A stretch of 64,000 nucleotides of DNA from Pelobacter sp. UBA6093 (GCA_002435955.1 DIWZ01000014.1:2990-66989); one strand, 5' to 3'; counted from the stretch's first letter, positions 47,767-56,562 are shown. Program-made: numbers and translations. Notes: generated by a model from the letters alone, not told the origin.

Positions 47767-48245
47767 GATGTCGGCTCAAGTGCACGGCCGACCCGGCGTT
47801 CCATCTCGCCGGGGAGGGCTTCGGCGGCGCTGCGGGTCAGGGCATAAACGGTGAATTCATTTTCATGGATATTGACGGTGATGGTGCCCGGCGTCAGGGT
47901 GATCGACTGGGCAAGCGTCACCTTGGAAATCGGTCGTTTGAGGCAGGTATTGAAACGAATCAGACAGGGATCGATGAGATCGAGCATGCGGGGGTGCAAC
48001 ACGATATAAGCCACCTGCAGATTGGCTACGACGATCTGCCAGAACAACCAGGGGAGGTACAGCATCATCCCCGGGAAGCTTTTTAGCCAGGAACGCCTAG
48101 GTTCGCCGTAAAAAAGCAGTTTATGACTGAACAGGGTGACCAGCAGGCAGCTGACCACTCCCAGAGAAAGATGAAAGGCATCAAACATGCCCGACATGAG
48201 GATCCAGAAGGTCAGCATGATGAAGAACGTTGCTGCTTTAGCCAT
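47763..48245 (-). CDS. mrpE: antiporter subunit MrpE/MbhA
   Basis: 160 residues from MAKAATFFIML. Two or three N-terminal membrane helices and a soluble C-terminal domain with SITLTPGTITVNIHENEFTVYAL, the MnhE signature (T-L-TPGT-x-V). It is the promoter-proximal gene of the operon, as mbhA is in MBH operons. A sigma-70-like promoter lies about 110 bases upstream. Confidence 0.93.
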   Translation of the reverse strand: MAKAATFFIMLTFWILMSGMFDAFHLSLGVVSCLLVTLFSHKLLFYGEPRRSWLKSFPGMMLYLPWLFWQIVVANLQVAYIVLHPRMLDLIDPCLIRFNTCLKRPISKVTLAQSITLTPGTITVNIHENEFTVYALTRSAAEALPGEMERRVGRALEPTS

Positions 48246-48353
48246 GGGAAGTCTTTCCGCAAGAGAAGCCCCGCCAACGATCAGGTCTTTCTGCCGTGGC
48301 ACGCCGGCTAGCCAAAGGAAGGGTTTCTTGCCCCGAGCCGATCCGGTGGTGGA

Positions 48354-48382
48354 TTTTTAACATGCTTTACTCTGGTGGTCAA
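48354..48382 (-). promoter_or_regulatory. putative promoter of the antiporter operon
   Basis: On the minus strand TTGACC, 17-base spacer, TAAAAA. Distance to mrpE leaves a leader of about 100 bases. Confidence 0.45.
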
Positions 48383-48474
48383 GCTTCGCATGAAGCAGGC
48401 CGGGATTGTCTTTGCTACGATCAAATCCTGTCCCCGGATTGCCTGTCCTGGCCGGTCGGGGCGTTTTCTGTGCC

Positions 48475-48504
48475 TTGCTCCCTTTTCCCGCCTGGTGGTA
48501 TCAT
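48475..48504 (+). promoter_or_regulatory. putative promoter of the amidase gene
   Basis: TTGCTC, 18-base spacer, TATCAT, about 55 bases upstream of the ATG at 48561. Confidence 0.45.
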
Positions 48505-48560
48505 GCGTTTCCGTATATGAAGATTCATTCGGAAATATTCGGCTTCCAGGAAGGACTGCC

Positions 48561-49352
48561 ATGACCAGAAAACTAAACGCCGCGGCTGTTCAATTTCATA
48601 TCGAACAGGGACAGGTCGAAAACAATCTGCAGACGGTTCTCTCCGCGTTGGAACGCTTGCGCCGGCATAACGTGCGGCTGGTGGTGCTGCCGGAAATGTG
48701 GAGTACCGGCTTCGATTACCGGTCGCTGACACAATTAGCCGCAAACACCCCCGAGCTGGTAGACAAACTCGCCGGACAAGCGGCACGTCTCGGCATGGTG
48801 GTGGTCGGCAGTCTGCCGGAATCCGCCGACGGCGCCCTGTACAACAGCACCTACGTATTGGATGGCGGTCGCCAGGTGGGTCGCTATCGCAAGCTGCATC
48901 TTTTTTCGCCGATGTGCGAAGATCGATTTTTTCGCGCCGGAAACGCGACCCTGGCTGTGGATACCTCCGTTGGTCGCATCGGCGTGGCGATCTGCTACGA
49001 TCTGCGCTTTCCGGAGTTGTTTCGCCGTCTGGCCCTGGATGGCGCCGATGTGATCTGCCTGTCCGCCCAATGGCCCAAGCCGCGCCAGGAGCCCTGGCGC
49101 ACTTTGTTGAAGGCTCGGGCTATCGAAAATCAGGTTTTTATGGTGGCGACCAATTGCTGCGGGATGCAGGGCAATATCGATTTTTTCGGCATGAGCATGA
49201 TCGTTTCTCCGCGCGGCGAAGTGCTGGCCGAGGGGGGCGAAGAACCGTGTGAGGTGCTGGTGGAACTCGATCGGGAGGACCTGCGCGCCTACCGGGAAGC
49301 GATTCCTGCCTGGCACGATCGGCGCCCTGATGTTTACGGTGTATTGACCTGA
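48561..49352 (+). CDS. carbon-nitrogen hydrolase (nitrilase superfamily, omega-amidase type)
   Basis: 263 residues from MTRKLNAAAVQF, with AGGAAGGA five bases before the ATG. The catalytic triad is visible: Glu in VVLPEMWSTGF, Lys in RYRKLHLFSP, Cys in GVAICYDLRFPELFR. WSTGFDY and the overall size fit the YafV/Nit2-like omega-amidases, which hydrolyse alpha-ketoglutaramate and similar amides, but the substrate cannot be fixed from sequence. Divergent from the antiporter operon. Confidence 0.88.
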   Translation: MTRKLNAAAVQFHIEQGQVENNLQTVLSALERLRRHNVRLVVLPEMWSTGFDYRSLTQLAANTPELVDKLAGQAARLGMVVVGSLPESADGALYNSTYVLDGGRQVGRYRKLHLFSPMCEDRFFRAGNATLAVDTSVGRIGVAICYDLRFPELFRRLALDGADVICLSAQWPKPRQEPWRTLLKARAIENQVFMVATNCCGMQGNIDFFGMSMIVSPRGEVLAEGGEEPCEVLVELDREDLRAYREAIPAWHDRRPDVYGVLT

Positions 49353-49378
49353 CCGGGAGTCTGTCGGCCTACCAGCCC

Positions 49379-49837
49379 CTAATCCCTCAGCGGTTGGGCG
49401 CCGCTGCGCAGAGCCGGGGGGACATCCTCCAGGCGGTCAGCGAATTCCAGATCCCCGTCGGCATCCACGTAGAGATATTTTCCGGGCGTTGACACGGGGC
49501 TGCGATACTGCTGGGGACGCTTTGGTGCAGCCGCTTTAACAGGGGCGGGCGAAGGATTTTTTATCGCAGGCCGGGCCGGTTTGCTGACCGGGGGGGTGGA
49601 GTCGGTGTCGATGATCTCCTCGATGGTCAGAGGCGGCTGCGGTTTGCCGAGCAGGCGGCTGCGGAACTCGTGATAGCTGTGCTGCAGTTCCTTCGGCAGC
49701 GGTGTCGTAGGGTGCAGGCGTAGCGCCAGTTGATCCAGAGCCAGCAGCAGCGCCAGGAAGCAGACTGTCCAGATCAGGACCCTGGACCAAGGCCGGGACT
49801 TTTTCGAGACTTTTCTGCGCGATTTTTTTCGGGCCAT
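49379..49837 (-). CDS. membrane-anchored proline-rich protein
   Basis: 152 residues. A strongly basic N-terminus (KKSRRKVSKKSR) precedes one membrane helix (VLIWTVCFLALLLALDQLAL), then a Pro/Ala/Lys-rich linker (about 75-110) and a C-terminal motif GKYLYVDADGDLEFADRLEDVP, which resembles the DUF4124-type YVD..G...FTDR pattern. The topology suggests an inner-membrane protein with a periplasmic C-terminus. Function unknown. Convergent with the amidase gene, whose stop is close to its own. Confidence 0.6.
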   Translation of the reverse strand: MARKKSRRKVSKKSRPWSRVLIWTVCFLALLLALDQLALRLHPTTPLPKELQHSYHEFRSRLLGKPQPPLTIEEIIDTDSTPPVSKPARPAIKNPSPAPVKAAAPKRPQQYRSPVSTPGKYLYVDADGDLEFADRLEDVPPALRSGAQPLRD

Positions 49838-50080
49838 GGATGCTCGCGTCGAAGAGGAAAGGAATGGAAACAGGCGATCGAAGCGATCATATTAGCTCTG
49901 CCGGCATGTTATGGCAAGGGGTCAGGAAGGCCAGTTGCGAATCTCGAATCAGTTCCAGGAGTTTCCTTTTGCCGGGGGGCATGCTATATAGGGTGTCGAA
50001 ACGTGGAAAGGAACCTTGCTCCTGCGATTGTTCGGCCGGGGCCAGGAGTGAAGAATACGATTCAAGCCAGGAGTTAAGCG

Positions 50081-51007
50081 ATGGAAGATACTGTTTACGA
50101 TGTGCTGATCATCGGCGGCGGGCCGGCCGGTTTGACCGCGGGCCTGTATACCTCGCGCGCCGATCTGAAAACCGTGCTGGTGGAAAGCATGATGATCGGC
50201 GGGCAGGTCATCACCACCACCAAAATCGAAAATTATCCCGGTTTTCCCGGCGGGGTGGACGGTCCCGAGCTGATGCAGCGTTTCCATGAGCACTGCCGGG
50301 AATTCGGGCTGAATATTGTGCAGGGTGAAGTGCAGCAACTGCAGGACAAAGGCGCTGTCAAAGAAGTATTGGTCGACGGTAAGTTGTTTCAGGCCCGCGC
50401 CGTGATTGTAACCACCGGCGCGGAGCCGCGCAAGCTCGGCATTCCCGGTGAAAAAGAATTGGTTGGGCGGGGAGTTTCCTATTGCGCCACCTGTGACGGT
50501 GCGTTTTTTCGCAACGTACCGGTAGCGGTGGTCGGGGGTGGCGACACGGCCGCGGAAGAGGCGCTGTTTTTGAGCCGTTTCGCCTCCAAGGTCTACCTGG
50601 TGCACCGGCGCAATGCCTTGCGGGCCACGCGCATTCTGCAGGAGCGCATCTTTGCCAACGCCAAGATCGAAGTGGTGTGGGACAGCGTTCCCGAGCAGGT
50701 TCTGAGTAATAATCGCGGAGTCTCCGGCCTGGCCGTCAAGAACAGGGTGACCGGCGACAACAGCGTGCTGGCCCTCGAAGGAGTGTTCTTCGCCATCGGG
50801 GTGATTCCCAAGGCTCACTTCCTCGCCAATGTGCTCGATCTCAACGAGGAAGGTTACATCATGACCGATGCGGAGTGCCGTACCTCCATGGCCGGTGTCT
50901 TTGCCGCCGGTGACGTACGCAACAAGATGCTCAAGCAAATTGCCACAGCCGTCGGGGATGGAGCGGTGGCCGCGATCGCCGCGGAAAAATATCTCGACGA
51001 GCAGTAA
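50081..51007 (+). CDS. trxB: thioredoxin reductase
   Basis: 308 residues; AGGAG seven bases before the ATG. FAD-binding IIGGGPAG (10-17), redox-active CATC (135-138, in GVSYCATCDGAFF), NADPH-binding VGGGDTAAEE (151-160) and the C-terminal FAD motif TSMAGVFAAGDV. It reduces thioredoxin with NADPH in the cytoplasm. No thioredoxin gene is adjacent. It precedes comM on the plus strand with 86 bases between. Confidence 0.95.
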   Translation: MEDTVYDVLIIGGGPAGLTAGLYTSRADLKTVLVESMMIGGQVITTTKIENYPGFPGGVDGPELMQRFHEHCREFGLNIVQGEVQQLQDKGAVKEVLVDGKLFQARAVIVTTGAEPRKLGIPGEKELVGRGVSYCATCDGAFFRNVPVAVVGGGDTAAEEALFLSRFASKVYLVHRRNALRATRILQERIFANAKIEVVWDSVPEQVLSNNRGVSGLAVKNRVTGDNSVLALEGVFFAIGVIPKAHFLANVLDLNEEGYIMTDAECRTSMAGVFAAGDVRNKMLKQIATAVGDGAVAAIAAEKYLDEQ

Positions 51008-51093
51008 TCCGTTCCGAGTGGTCGGCAGGAAACCAGGTTGTACTTGCCGGTTGCAGTCGGGATCCGACTTCAACAGCCGTCCAAGGAGTAACC

Positions 51094-52623
51094 ATGCTTG
51101 CCCGAGTCTTATCCGGCGCCCTGCTCGGTATCGACGCCTACCCCGTAGAGGTGGAGGTCGATATCAGCCAGGGGCTGCCGCAGTTCTCCACCGTAGGTTT
51201 GCCCGAAGGGGCGGTCAAGGAAAGCAAGGACCGGGTCAAATCGGCCATTAAGAATTCCGGTTACGAATTTCCGGTGCGCCGCATCACCATCAACCTGGCC
51301 CCCGCCGGGATCAAAAAGGACGGCGCCGCCTTCGACCTGCCCATGGCCATCGGCATCCTGACCGCCACCGGCGTGATCAAGCCTCGCTCTGATGCACCGC
51401 TGGCGTTTCTCGGCGAACTGTCCCTGGACGGACGCATCAAGCCTGTGCGCGGCGCCTTGCCGGTCGCGGTGGCGGCGCGGCAGTGGCCTGTTGCCGGTCT
51501 GGTATTGCCGGAGGAAAATGCCCGCGAAGGTTCCATCGTCGAAGGCGTGCCGGTATACGGGGTGCGCGATCTGGGGCAACTGGTCGATTTTCTCAACGGC
51601 GTAGCGCCCCTCGAACCCTGTCAGGTCGATGTGGACGCGCTGTTTGAGCGCGCCAGTGCTCCGGATGTAGACTTTGCCGAGGTGCGCGGCCAGGAACACG
51701 TCAAACGCGCCATGGAGGTGGCAGCGGCCGGTCAGCATAACCTGCTGATGATCGGTCCGCCGGGCAGCGGCAAAACCATGCTGGCGCGGCGCCTGCCGGC
51801 GATCCTGTCAGCCCAGAGCTTCGACGAGGCGCTGGAAACCACCAAGATCCATTCCATCATGGGGCTATTGCCGGGGCAGGACGCCCTGGTAGCCGGTCGC
51901 CCCTTTCGCAGTCCCCATCACACCATATCCGATGCCGGCCTGATCGGCGGCGGGTCGGTTCCCAAGCCGGGAGAGGTTTCCCTGGCGCACAACGGCGTAC
52001 TGTTTCTCGACGAACTGCTCGAATTCAAGAAAAACGTGCTGGAGATGTTGCGCCAGCCGCTGGAAGACGGCCAGGTCACCATCAGCCGGGCCGCCTCGAC
52101 CCTGACCTATCCCGCCCGTTTCATGCTGGTGGCCGCCACCAATCCCTGCCCCTGCGGATACCTGGGCGATGCCCTGCATCCCTGCAACTGCACGCCCCTG
52201 ATGGTCCAGCGTTACCGGTCGCGCCTGTCCGGCCCGTTGCTGGATCGCATCGACCTGCACGTCGAGGTGCCCAGGATTCTCCATCGGGAACTGGCCGATC
52301 CCGTCGATGCAGAAAGCAGCGCTGCCATACGTGCCCGCGTCGACCGGGCCCGCGATATTCAGCGGGAGCGCTTTGCAGGCACCGTCTCAGCCTGCAATGC
52401 TCACATGACCACCCGGCAGATGCGCCGCTTCTGCAAGCTGGACAATGACGGCCAGCAGCTGATGGAGATGGTCACCGACCGCCTGGGGTATTCTGCCCGT
52501 ACCTATACCCGCATCCTCAAGGTGGCCCGCACCATCGCCGATCTGACCGGCAGCGAACAGATCCTTCAACCGCACCTGGCCGAGGCGATCCAGTACCGGA
52601 GTCTGGACCGGCGGACGTCGTAG
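51094..52623 (+). CDS. comM: ComM/YifB Mg-chelatase-like AAA+ helicase
   Basis: 509 residues. N-terminal Lon-substrate-like domain (SGALLGIDAYPVEVEVDIS, GLPEGAVKESKDRVKSAIKNSGY), Walker A GPPGSGKTMLARRLP (about 224-238), Walker B NGVLFLDELLEF, AATNPCPCGYLGD with the cysteine motif and a C-terminal Mg_chelatase_C domain. ComM promotes branch migration in natural transformation. The last codons (YRSLDRRTS) differ from the displaced copy at 54303-54387 (YRSLDRKMA), so this tail came with the inserted hipBA segment. Confidence 0.95.
   Translation: MLARVLSGALLGIDAYPVEVEVDISQGLPQFSTVGLPEGAVKESKDRVKSAIKNSGYEFPVRRITINLAPAGIKKDGAAFDLPMAIGILTATGVIKPRSDAPLAFLGELSLDGRIKPVRGALPVAVAARQWPVAGLVLPEENAREGSIVEGVPVYGVRDLGQLVDFLNGVAPLEPCQVDVDALFERASAPDVDFAEVRGQEHVKRAMEVAAAGQHNLLMIGPPGSGKTMLARRLPAILSAQSFDEALETTKIHSIMGLLPGQDALVAGRPFRSPHHTISDAGLIGGGSVPKPGEVSLAHNGVLFLDELLEFKKNVLEMLRQPLEDGQVTISRAASTLTYPARFMLVAATNPCPCGYLGDALHPCNCTPLMVQRYRSRLSGPLLDRIDLHVEVPRILHRELADPVDAESSAAIRARVDRARDIQRERFAGTVSACNAHMTTRQMRRFCKLDNDGQQLMEMVTDRLGYSARTYTRILKVARTIADLTGSEQILQPHLAEAIQYRSLDRRTS
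52539..52599 (+). repeat. 61-bp direct repeat, left copy (inside comM 3' end)
   Basis: Identical base for base to 54303-54363, starting CGATCTGACCGG and ending CAGTACCGG. Part of the comM coding sequence. Confidence 0.95.
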
Positions 52624-52685
52624 GAAATGGGGCTCGACGCCACTATTAAGCTACCTTTTGAATGTTCTGCCAATCCAGAAAAAGG

Positions 52686-52699
52686 TTCCCGTTCGGGAA
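52686..52699. promoter_or_regulatory. palindromic operator 1 upstream of hipBA
   Basis: TTCCCG-TT-CGGGAA, a perfect 6-bp arm palindrome just upstream of the -35 box; candidate HipB binding site. Confidence 0.6.
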
Positions 52700-52707
52700 G
52701 AAATATC

Positions 52708-52736
52708 TTGTGCTTTTCCTCATGCATGCCTATTCT
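52708..52736 (+). promoter_or_regulatory. hipBA promoter
   Basis: TTGTGC, 17-base spacer, TATTCT, lying between the two palindromes; the -10 box overlaps the second one. Confidence 0.65.
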
Positions 52737-52750
52737 TCCCGAAAAGGAAG
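52735..52750. promoter_or_regulatory. palindromic operator 2 upstream of hipBA
   Basis: CTTCC-N6-GGAAG, centred 50 bp (about five helical turns) from operator 1 and sharing its TTCCCG half-site; candidate HipB site. Confidence 0.6.
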
Positions 52751-52770
52751 ATTTCTGAATTGGAGCCGCT

Positions 52771-53025
52771 ATGAACGCTGACAACTTACCGTACGGTAGG
52801 ATTTTCGATCCGAGACAGCTCGGCTCCCTCATCCGCCAGGTGCGTAAGGCGCAAGGGATCACCCAGGAGGACCTCTCGGCGCTGGCCGGGGTGGGGCCGC
52901 GACTGATCGGCGAGATCGAGCGGGGCAAGCCGACAGCTGAGATCGGCAAGGTTTTCCAACTGCTGGCCAGCCTTGGATTGACCATCTCTGTTCAGCCCCG
53001 CACCTCAAAAGATTGGCGGGAATAG
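52771..53025 (+). CDS. hipB: HipB-type antitoxin (XRE helix-turn-helix)
   Basis: 84 residues. The HTH is clear: LGSLIRQVRKAQGITQEDLSALAGVGPRLIGEIERGKPTAEIGKVFQLLASLGL (about 17-70). HipB binds operators as a dimer and sequesters HipA. A 3-base gap separates it from hipA. The palindromes upstream fit autoregulation. It lies inside the segment inserted at the comM 3' end. Confidence 0.9.
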   Translation: MNADNLPYGRIFDPRQLGSLIRQVRKAQGITQEDLSALAGVGPRLIGEIERGKPTAEIGKVFQLLASLGLTISVQPRTSKDWRE

Positions 53026-53028
53026 GCC

Positions 53029-54300
53029 ATGGCAATCTCTGAACAGCTTGAAGTCTATCTGGGGCTTGGCCACGTCGGGACGCTGAGTCGGGAGAATGGA
53101 CGGCTCGTCTTCCGTTACGACCGGCAATGGCTGGATGATCCCGGCAGTCATCCCCTGTCCCTTTCGCTGCCTTTGCGCGAAGCGCCGTTTGACGACGCTG
53201 CAACCCGGACCTGGTTTGGCAACCTGCTGCCGGAGGGGGACTTCCTCAACGCTGTCGCCCGCAGTCTGGGGCGCAGCACCGGCGATGTCTTCGGCCTGCT
53301 CGTCGATCTGGGCGGAGAGTGCGCCGGTGCGGTCAGCCTGCTGCCGCCGGGGCAGTCTCCGCTGGAGGCCGGCCATTATCAGCGGCTTAGCGAAGATGAA
53401 CTCTACGCACTTGTCTCATCCTCTCCACCCCTTCCCCTGCTGGCCGGAGAGAGGGGCATGCGCCTCTCCCTGGCCGGGGCCCAGAACAAGGTGCCGGTCT
53501 ATATCGATGAAACCGGCATTCACAAGGCGACCGACACCCTGGCCACCACGCATATCCTCAAGCCTCCGATCCGAGCCGCCATCGCCCTGCCGCACACGGT
53601 GGAGAATGAAGCCTTCTGCATGCAGCTGGCAGGCGAGCTGGGCCTTGTCGTGCCCAAGGCGCTGGTGGGAGGGGTCCGGGATCGGAGCTTTTACCAGGTG
53701 GAGCGCTTCGATCGTCGCCGCAATCAGGGACGGATCGAGCGCCTGCACCAGGAAGACTTCTGCCAGGCGCTGGGGGTGGAGGCCAATCTCAAGTACGAGG
53801 AAAGCGGCGGGCCGTCTCTCGCTGACATCTGGCGCCTTCTGCGAAACCACAGCGCCGCACCGGCCGTGGACGGCCGACAGCTGCTGCGGTGGGTTGGTTT
53901 CAATTTCCTGATCGGCAACGCCGACGCCCATGGCAAGAACATCGCTCTGCTCTACGGCGCAGACGGAAGCGTACGCCTGACACCTTTTTATGATCTTCTC
54001 TGCACCGCCGTCTACCCGGAACTCGACCAGCGCCTGGCCTTGCATCTGGGAGGTGAGCGGCGGCCGGAACGGTTGCGGCGCCGCCATTGGGAAAAGTTAT
54101 CCGAAGAGTTGGCTATTGCGCCTCGGGCCGTTTTTGGTGAACTGGAACGGCTGACCCGGACCATCGAAAAGACGGCAGAAGCTCTTGCCGGGGAATTCAC
54201 CGCGCGCTACGACTGCGGCGAGACCATGAACGCCATCCTTGAGGTTATCCGCGGTCGCAGCAGCCGGGCCTGGGCCTTTCTCGGCGGCAGGCCGGATTGA
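53029..54300 (+). CDS. hipA: HipA-type Ser/Thr kinase toxin
   Basis: 423 residues, full length. HipA_N couple domain (about 10-105, with TWFGNLLPEG), then the kinase: SLAGAQNK (147-154, with the Ser that is autophosphorylated in HipA), HILKPP (175-180, ATP-binding Lys), GNADAHGKN (297-304, catalytic Asp 299 and Asn 304) and PFYDLLC (Asp 322, metal). All catalytic residues are present, so it should be active. HipA phosphorylates GltX in E. coli and arrests growth; the target here is not known. Confidence 0.93.
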   Translation: MAISEQLEVYLGLGHVGTLSRENGRLVFRYDRQWLDDPGSHPLSLSLPLREAPFDDAATRTWFGNLLPEGDFLNAVARSLGRSTGDVFGLLVDLGGECAGAVSLLPPGQSPLEAGHYQRLSEDELYALVSSSPPLPLLAGERGMRLSLAGAQNKVPVYIDETGIHKATDTLATTHILKPPIRAAIALPHTVENEAFCMQLAGELGLVVPKALVGGVRDRSFYQVERFDRRRNQGRIERLHQEDFCQALGVEANLKYEESGGPSLADIWRLLRNHSAAPAVDGRQLLRWVGFNFLIGNADAHGKNIALLYGADGSVRLTPFYDLLCTAVYPELDQRLALHLGGERRPERLRRRHWEKLSEELAIAPRAVFGELERLTRTIEKTAEALAGEFTARYDCGETMNAILEVIRGRSSRAWAFLGGRPD

Positions 54301-54302
54301 AT

Positions 54303-54363
54303 CGATCTGACCGGCAGCGAACAGATCCTTCAACCGCACCTGGCCGAGGCGATCCAGTACCGG
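54303..54363 (+). repeat. 61-bp direct repeat, right copy
   Basis: Exact copy of 52539-52599, beginning two bases after the hipA stop. Confidence 0.95.
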
Positions 54364-54387
54364 TCGCTGGATCGAAAGATGGCTTGA
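54303..54387 (+). pseudogene. comM: displaced 3' end of comM
   Basis: Reads in frame as the ComM C-terminus DLTGSEQILQPHLAEAIQYR and then SLDRKMA-stop, a different ending from the current comM (SLDRRTS). This is the original gene tail left behind when the hipBA segment entered, or a duplicate produced by recombination. Confidence 0.9.
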
Positions 54388-54638
54388 GGTTTCCGCCCCA
54401 TCATGCACCCCGTCGATAAAGCATTCTTGCGCCGGATTTTTGATCAAGCAGCTTTTGCAGGCCCTGATGGCCATTAAAAAAAATTGTTATGCTGGTGTAT
54501 ACTTTTGTGTATGGAGAAGCAACCCGGACCGTCTGGGTAAAGAGCTGGTCAAAATTCCAACTCAAAACGTATTCTCATAGCGGGTATTGGCTCGGTAATG
54601 TGAATTAAATAAGTGCAGCACCGGGAGTCGATGAAGAT

Positions 54639-56345
54639 ATGGGACAGTTATCGGAATCAGACGAACTGCGTCGCCGTGCTGAAGAGCTGCTGAAGGCTCA
54701 GACGCACAAAACACGAGCGCCCCGGACCGAGTATGAGGTGCAGCGGCTCCTGCGTGAACTGCAGGCTTACCAGCTCGAGCTGGAAAAACAGATTGAGCAG
54801 CTGCATCAAACCAAGGACGAGCTTGAGAGTTCCCGGAACAAGTATGTCGAACTTTATGAATTCGCCCCCATCGGCTATTTCACCCTGGATGCGCAGGGAC
54901 GGATAAGGGAGCTGAATGTGGTCGGCGAGCAAATGTTGGGAATCGATCGGCAATTGCTGATTCATAAACCATTTGCCAGTTTTATTGCCGACGGGGGGAG
55001 GGCGATTTTTTCCCGGCACCTCGAAAGGGTTCTGCAAAGAAAGGGTATCCAGAGCTGTGAAATCGAAATCATCAGAAACGATGGTACGGCAATCTGCGCG
55101 CATTTTCAGAGCATAGCGGTGGACCCTGCCGAAAATAAGAATGAATCTATCCTTTCCACGGTCGTTGATATCACGGATCACAAGCGGATGGAAATGGCCC
55201 TGCAAAAGCTGCGTATCCACCTGGAGCAGACTGTGCAGGAGCGCACGGGAAATCTCGTCAGAGCGAACGAACTGCTCATGCAGAAAATAGAAGAAATCAA
55301 GAGCGCAAAAGAGTCACTCAAGGGTGCGTTTGCGGAAATTGAACGATTGAAAGACCACTTCCAGGCTGAGAACCTTTACCTGCAGAAAGAGATTGCCCAG
55401 GGGTACAACTTCGACGAGATCATCGGTCAAAGCGATGCCATCTCCTATGTGTTCTTTCGGATCGAACAGGTGGCGCCCCAGGATGCAACCGTTCTTCTCC
55501 TTGGCGAAACCGGCACAGGCAAGGGCGTGATTGCCCGTGCTATCCACAAAAGGAGTTCCCGCAAGGATAAGCCGATGATTACCGTCAACTGTACTGCATT
55601 GCCGACGAATCTCATCGAAAGCGAACTCTTCGGGCGGGAAAAGGGGGCGTTTACCGGGGCACATGCTTCGCAGGTCGGGCGGTTCGAACTGGCTGATGGC
55701 GGCACCATATTTCTCGACGAAATCGGCGAAATGCCGATGGAACTGCAGTGCAAGTTGCTCCGGGTCATTCAGGACGGCCAATTTGAGCGACTGGGTTCCC
55801 CCCGCACCATCAAGGTCAATGTTCGGATCATCGCCGCCAGCAACCGCAACCTGGAGGAAGAGATCCTGGCCGGCCGCTTTCGGGAAGATCTGTTCTACCG
55901 GCTCAATGTTTTCCCCATCACGATCCCGCCCCTTCGTTATCGCAAGGAAGATATCCCGCTGCTTGTCAATTTCTTTGTCGTCAAATTTAGTAAGAAAATT
56001 GGCAAGAATATCGAGACCATTTCGAAAAAGACTTTGGCAGCCCTCCAGGAATACGATTGGCCCGGCAATGTGCGGGAACTGGAAAGTGTCATCGAACGAG
56101 CGGTCATCACCAGCCAGGGGGCAGTACTTCAGGTATTGGACCGGTTTGAGAATTTCCGCAAAACCGGGGATCCGGTAGCGCAGGACATCCATTCCTTGGC
56201 TGATTTGGAACGCCACCATATCCTCCGGATGCTCGAGAAAACCGGCTGGCGGATCGAGGGGAAAAATGGGGCCGCGGTGCTTCTTGGTCTCAACCCCAGT
56301 ACCCTTCGCGCCCGGATGCGAAAGCATGGCATACGCCGTCCATAA
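54639..56345 (+). CDS. PAS-domain sigma-54-dependent transcriptional activator
   Basis: 568 residues. An N-terminal coiled coil (about 1-68), a PAS domain (about 68-185, EFAPIGYFTLDAQGRI), a second coiled coil (185-250), the sigma-54 AAA+ domain (Walker A GETGTGKG at 289-296, GAFTGA loop at 336-341 that contacts sigma-54, Walker B FLDEIGE) and a Fis-type HTH at the end (GAAVLLGLNPSTLRARMRKHGI). The PAS probably senses a cytoplasmic signal directly, as there is no receiver domain or membrane helix. A sigma-54 promoter lies 220 bases downstream. Confidence 0.93.
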   Translation: MGQLSESDELRRRAEELLKAQTHKTRAPRTEYEVQRLLRELQAYQLELEKQIEQLHQTKDELESSRNKYVELYEFAPIGYFTLDAQGRIRELNVVGEQMLGIDRQLLIHKPFASFIADGGRAIFSRHLERVLQRKGIQSCEIEIIRNDGTAICAHFQSIAVDPAENKNESILSTVVDITDHKRMEMALQKLRIHLEQTVQERTGNLVRANELLMQKIEEIKSAKESLKGAFAEIERLKDHFQAENLYLQKEIAQGYNFDEIIGQSDAISYVFFRIEQVAPQDATVLLLGETGTGKGVIARAIHKRSSRKDKPMITVNCTALPTNLIESELFGREKGAFTGAHASQVGRFELADGGTIFLDEIGEMPMELQCKLLRVIQDGQFERLGSPRTIKVNVRIIAASNRNLEEEILAGRFREDLFYRLNVFPITIPPLRYRKEDIPLLVNFFVVKFSKKIGKNIETISKKTLAALQEYDWPGNVRELESVIERAVITSQGAVLQVLDRFENFRKTGDPVAQDIHSLADLERHHILRMLEKTGWRIEGKNGAAVLLGLNPSTLRARMRKHGIRRP

Positions 56346-56392
56346 ATGATGCTTTCGCAGGAAAGCAAAAAGAGTTTTTGCGACGCCATCAT
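56346..56392. repeat. short palindromic repeat after the sigma-54 activator
   Basis: ATGATG...TCGCA...AAAAA faces TTTTTGCGACGCCATCAT. The right arm matches the terminal sequence of the longer element at 61256-61408. An embedded GCTTTC-GCAG-GAAAGC hairpin followed by T residues may terminate the upstream gene. Confidence 0.65.
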
Positions 56393-56562
56393 AAATGGAA
56401 GGTATGTAAACGAGCCATTGATTAACCTGGCATGACCCGTCACATTTGGAAGTTCCGTTAAATATGGCGGATGGCGCTGGCGGATTTCCCTTTCAATCGA
56501 CCTATCACCGAAAAAATCCCTTTAAAATCAATTGGTTTTCCTCGTTGTAGTCTGGGTGCCCC

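Larger units (their letters stand above)
48246..48560. other. divergent promoter region between mrpE and the amidase gene
   Basis: About 315 bases. No ORF is convincing. It contains the two outward promoters listed separately; no riboswitch or terminator was recognised. Confidence 0.5.
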
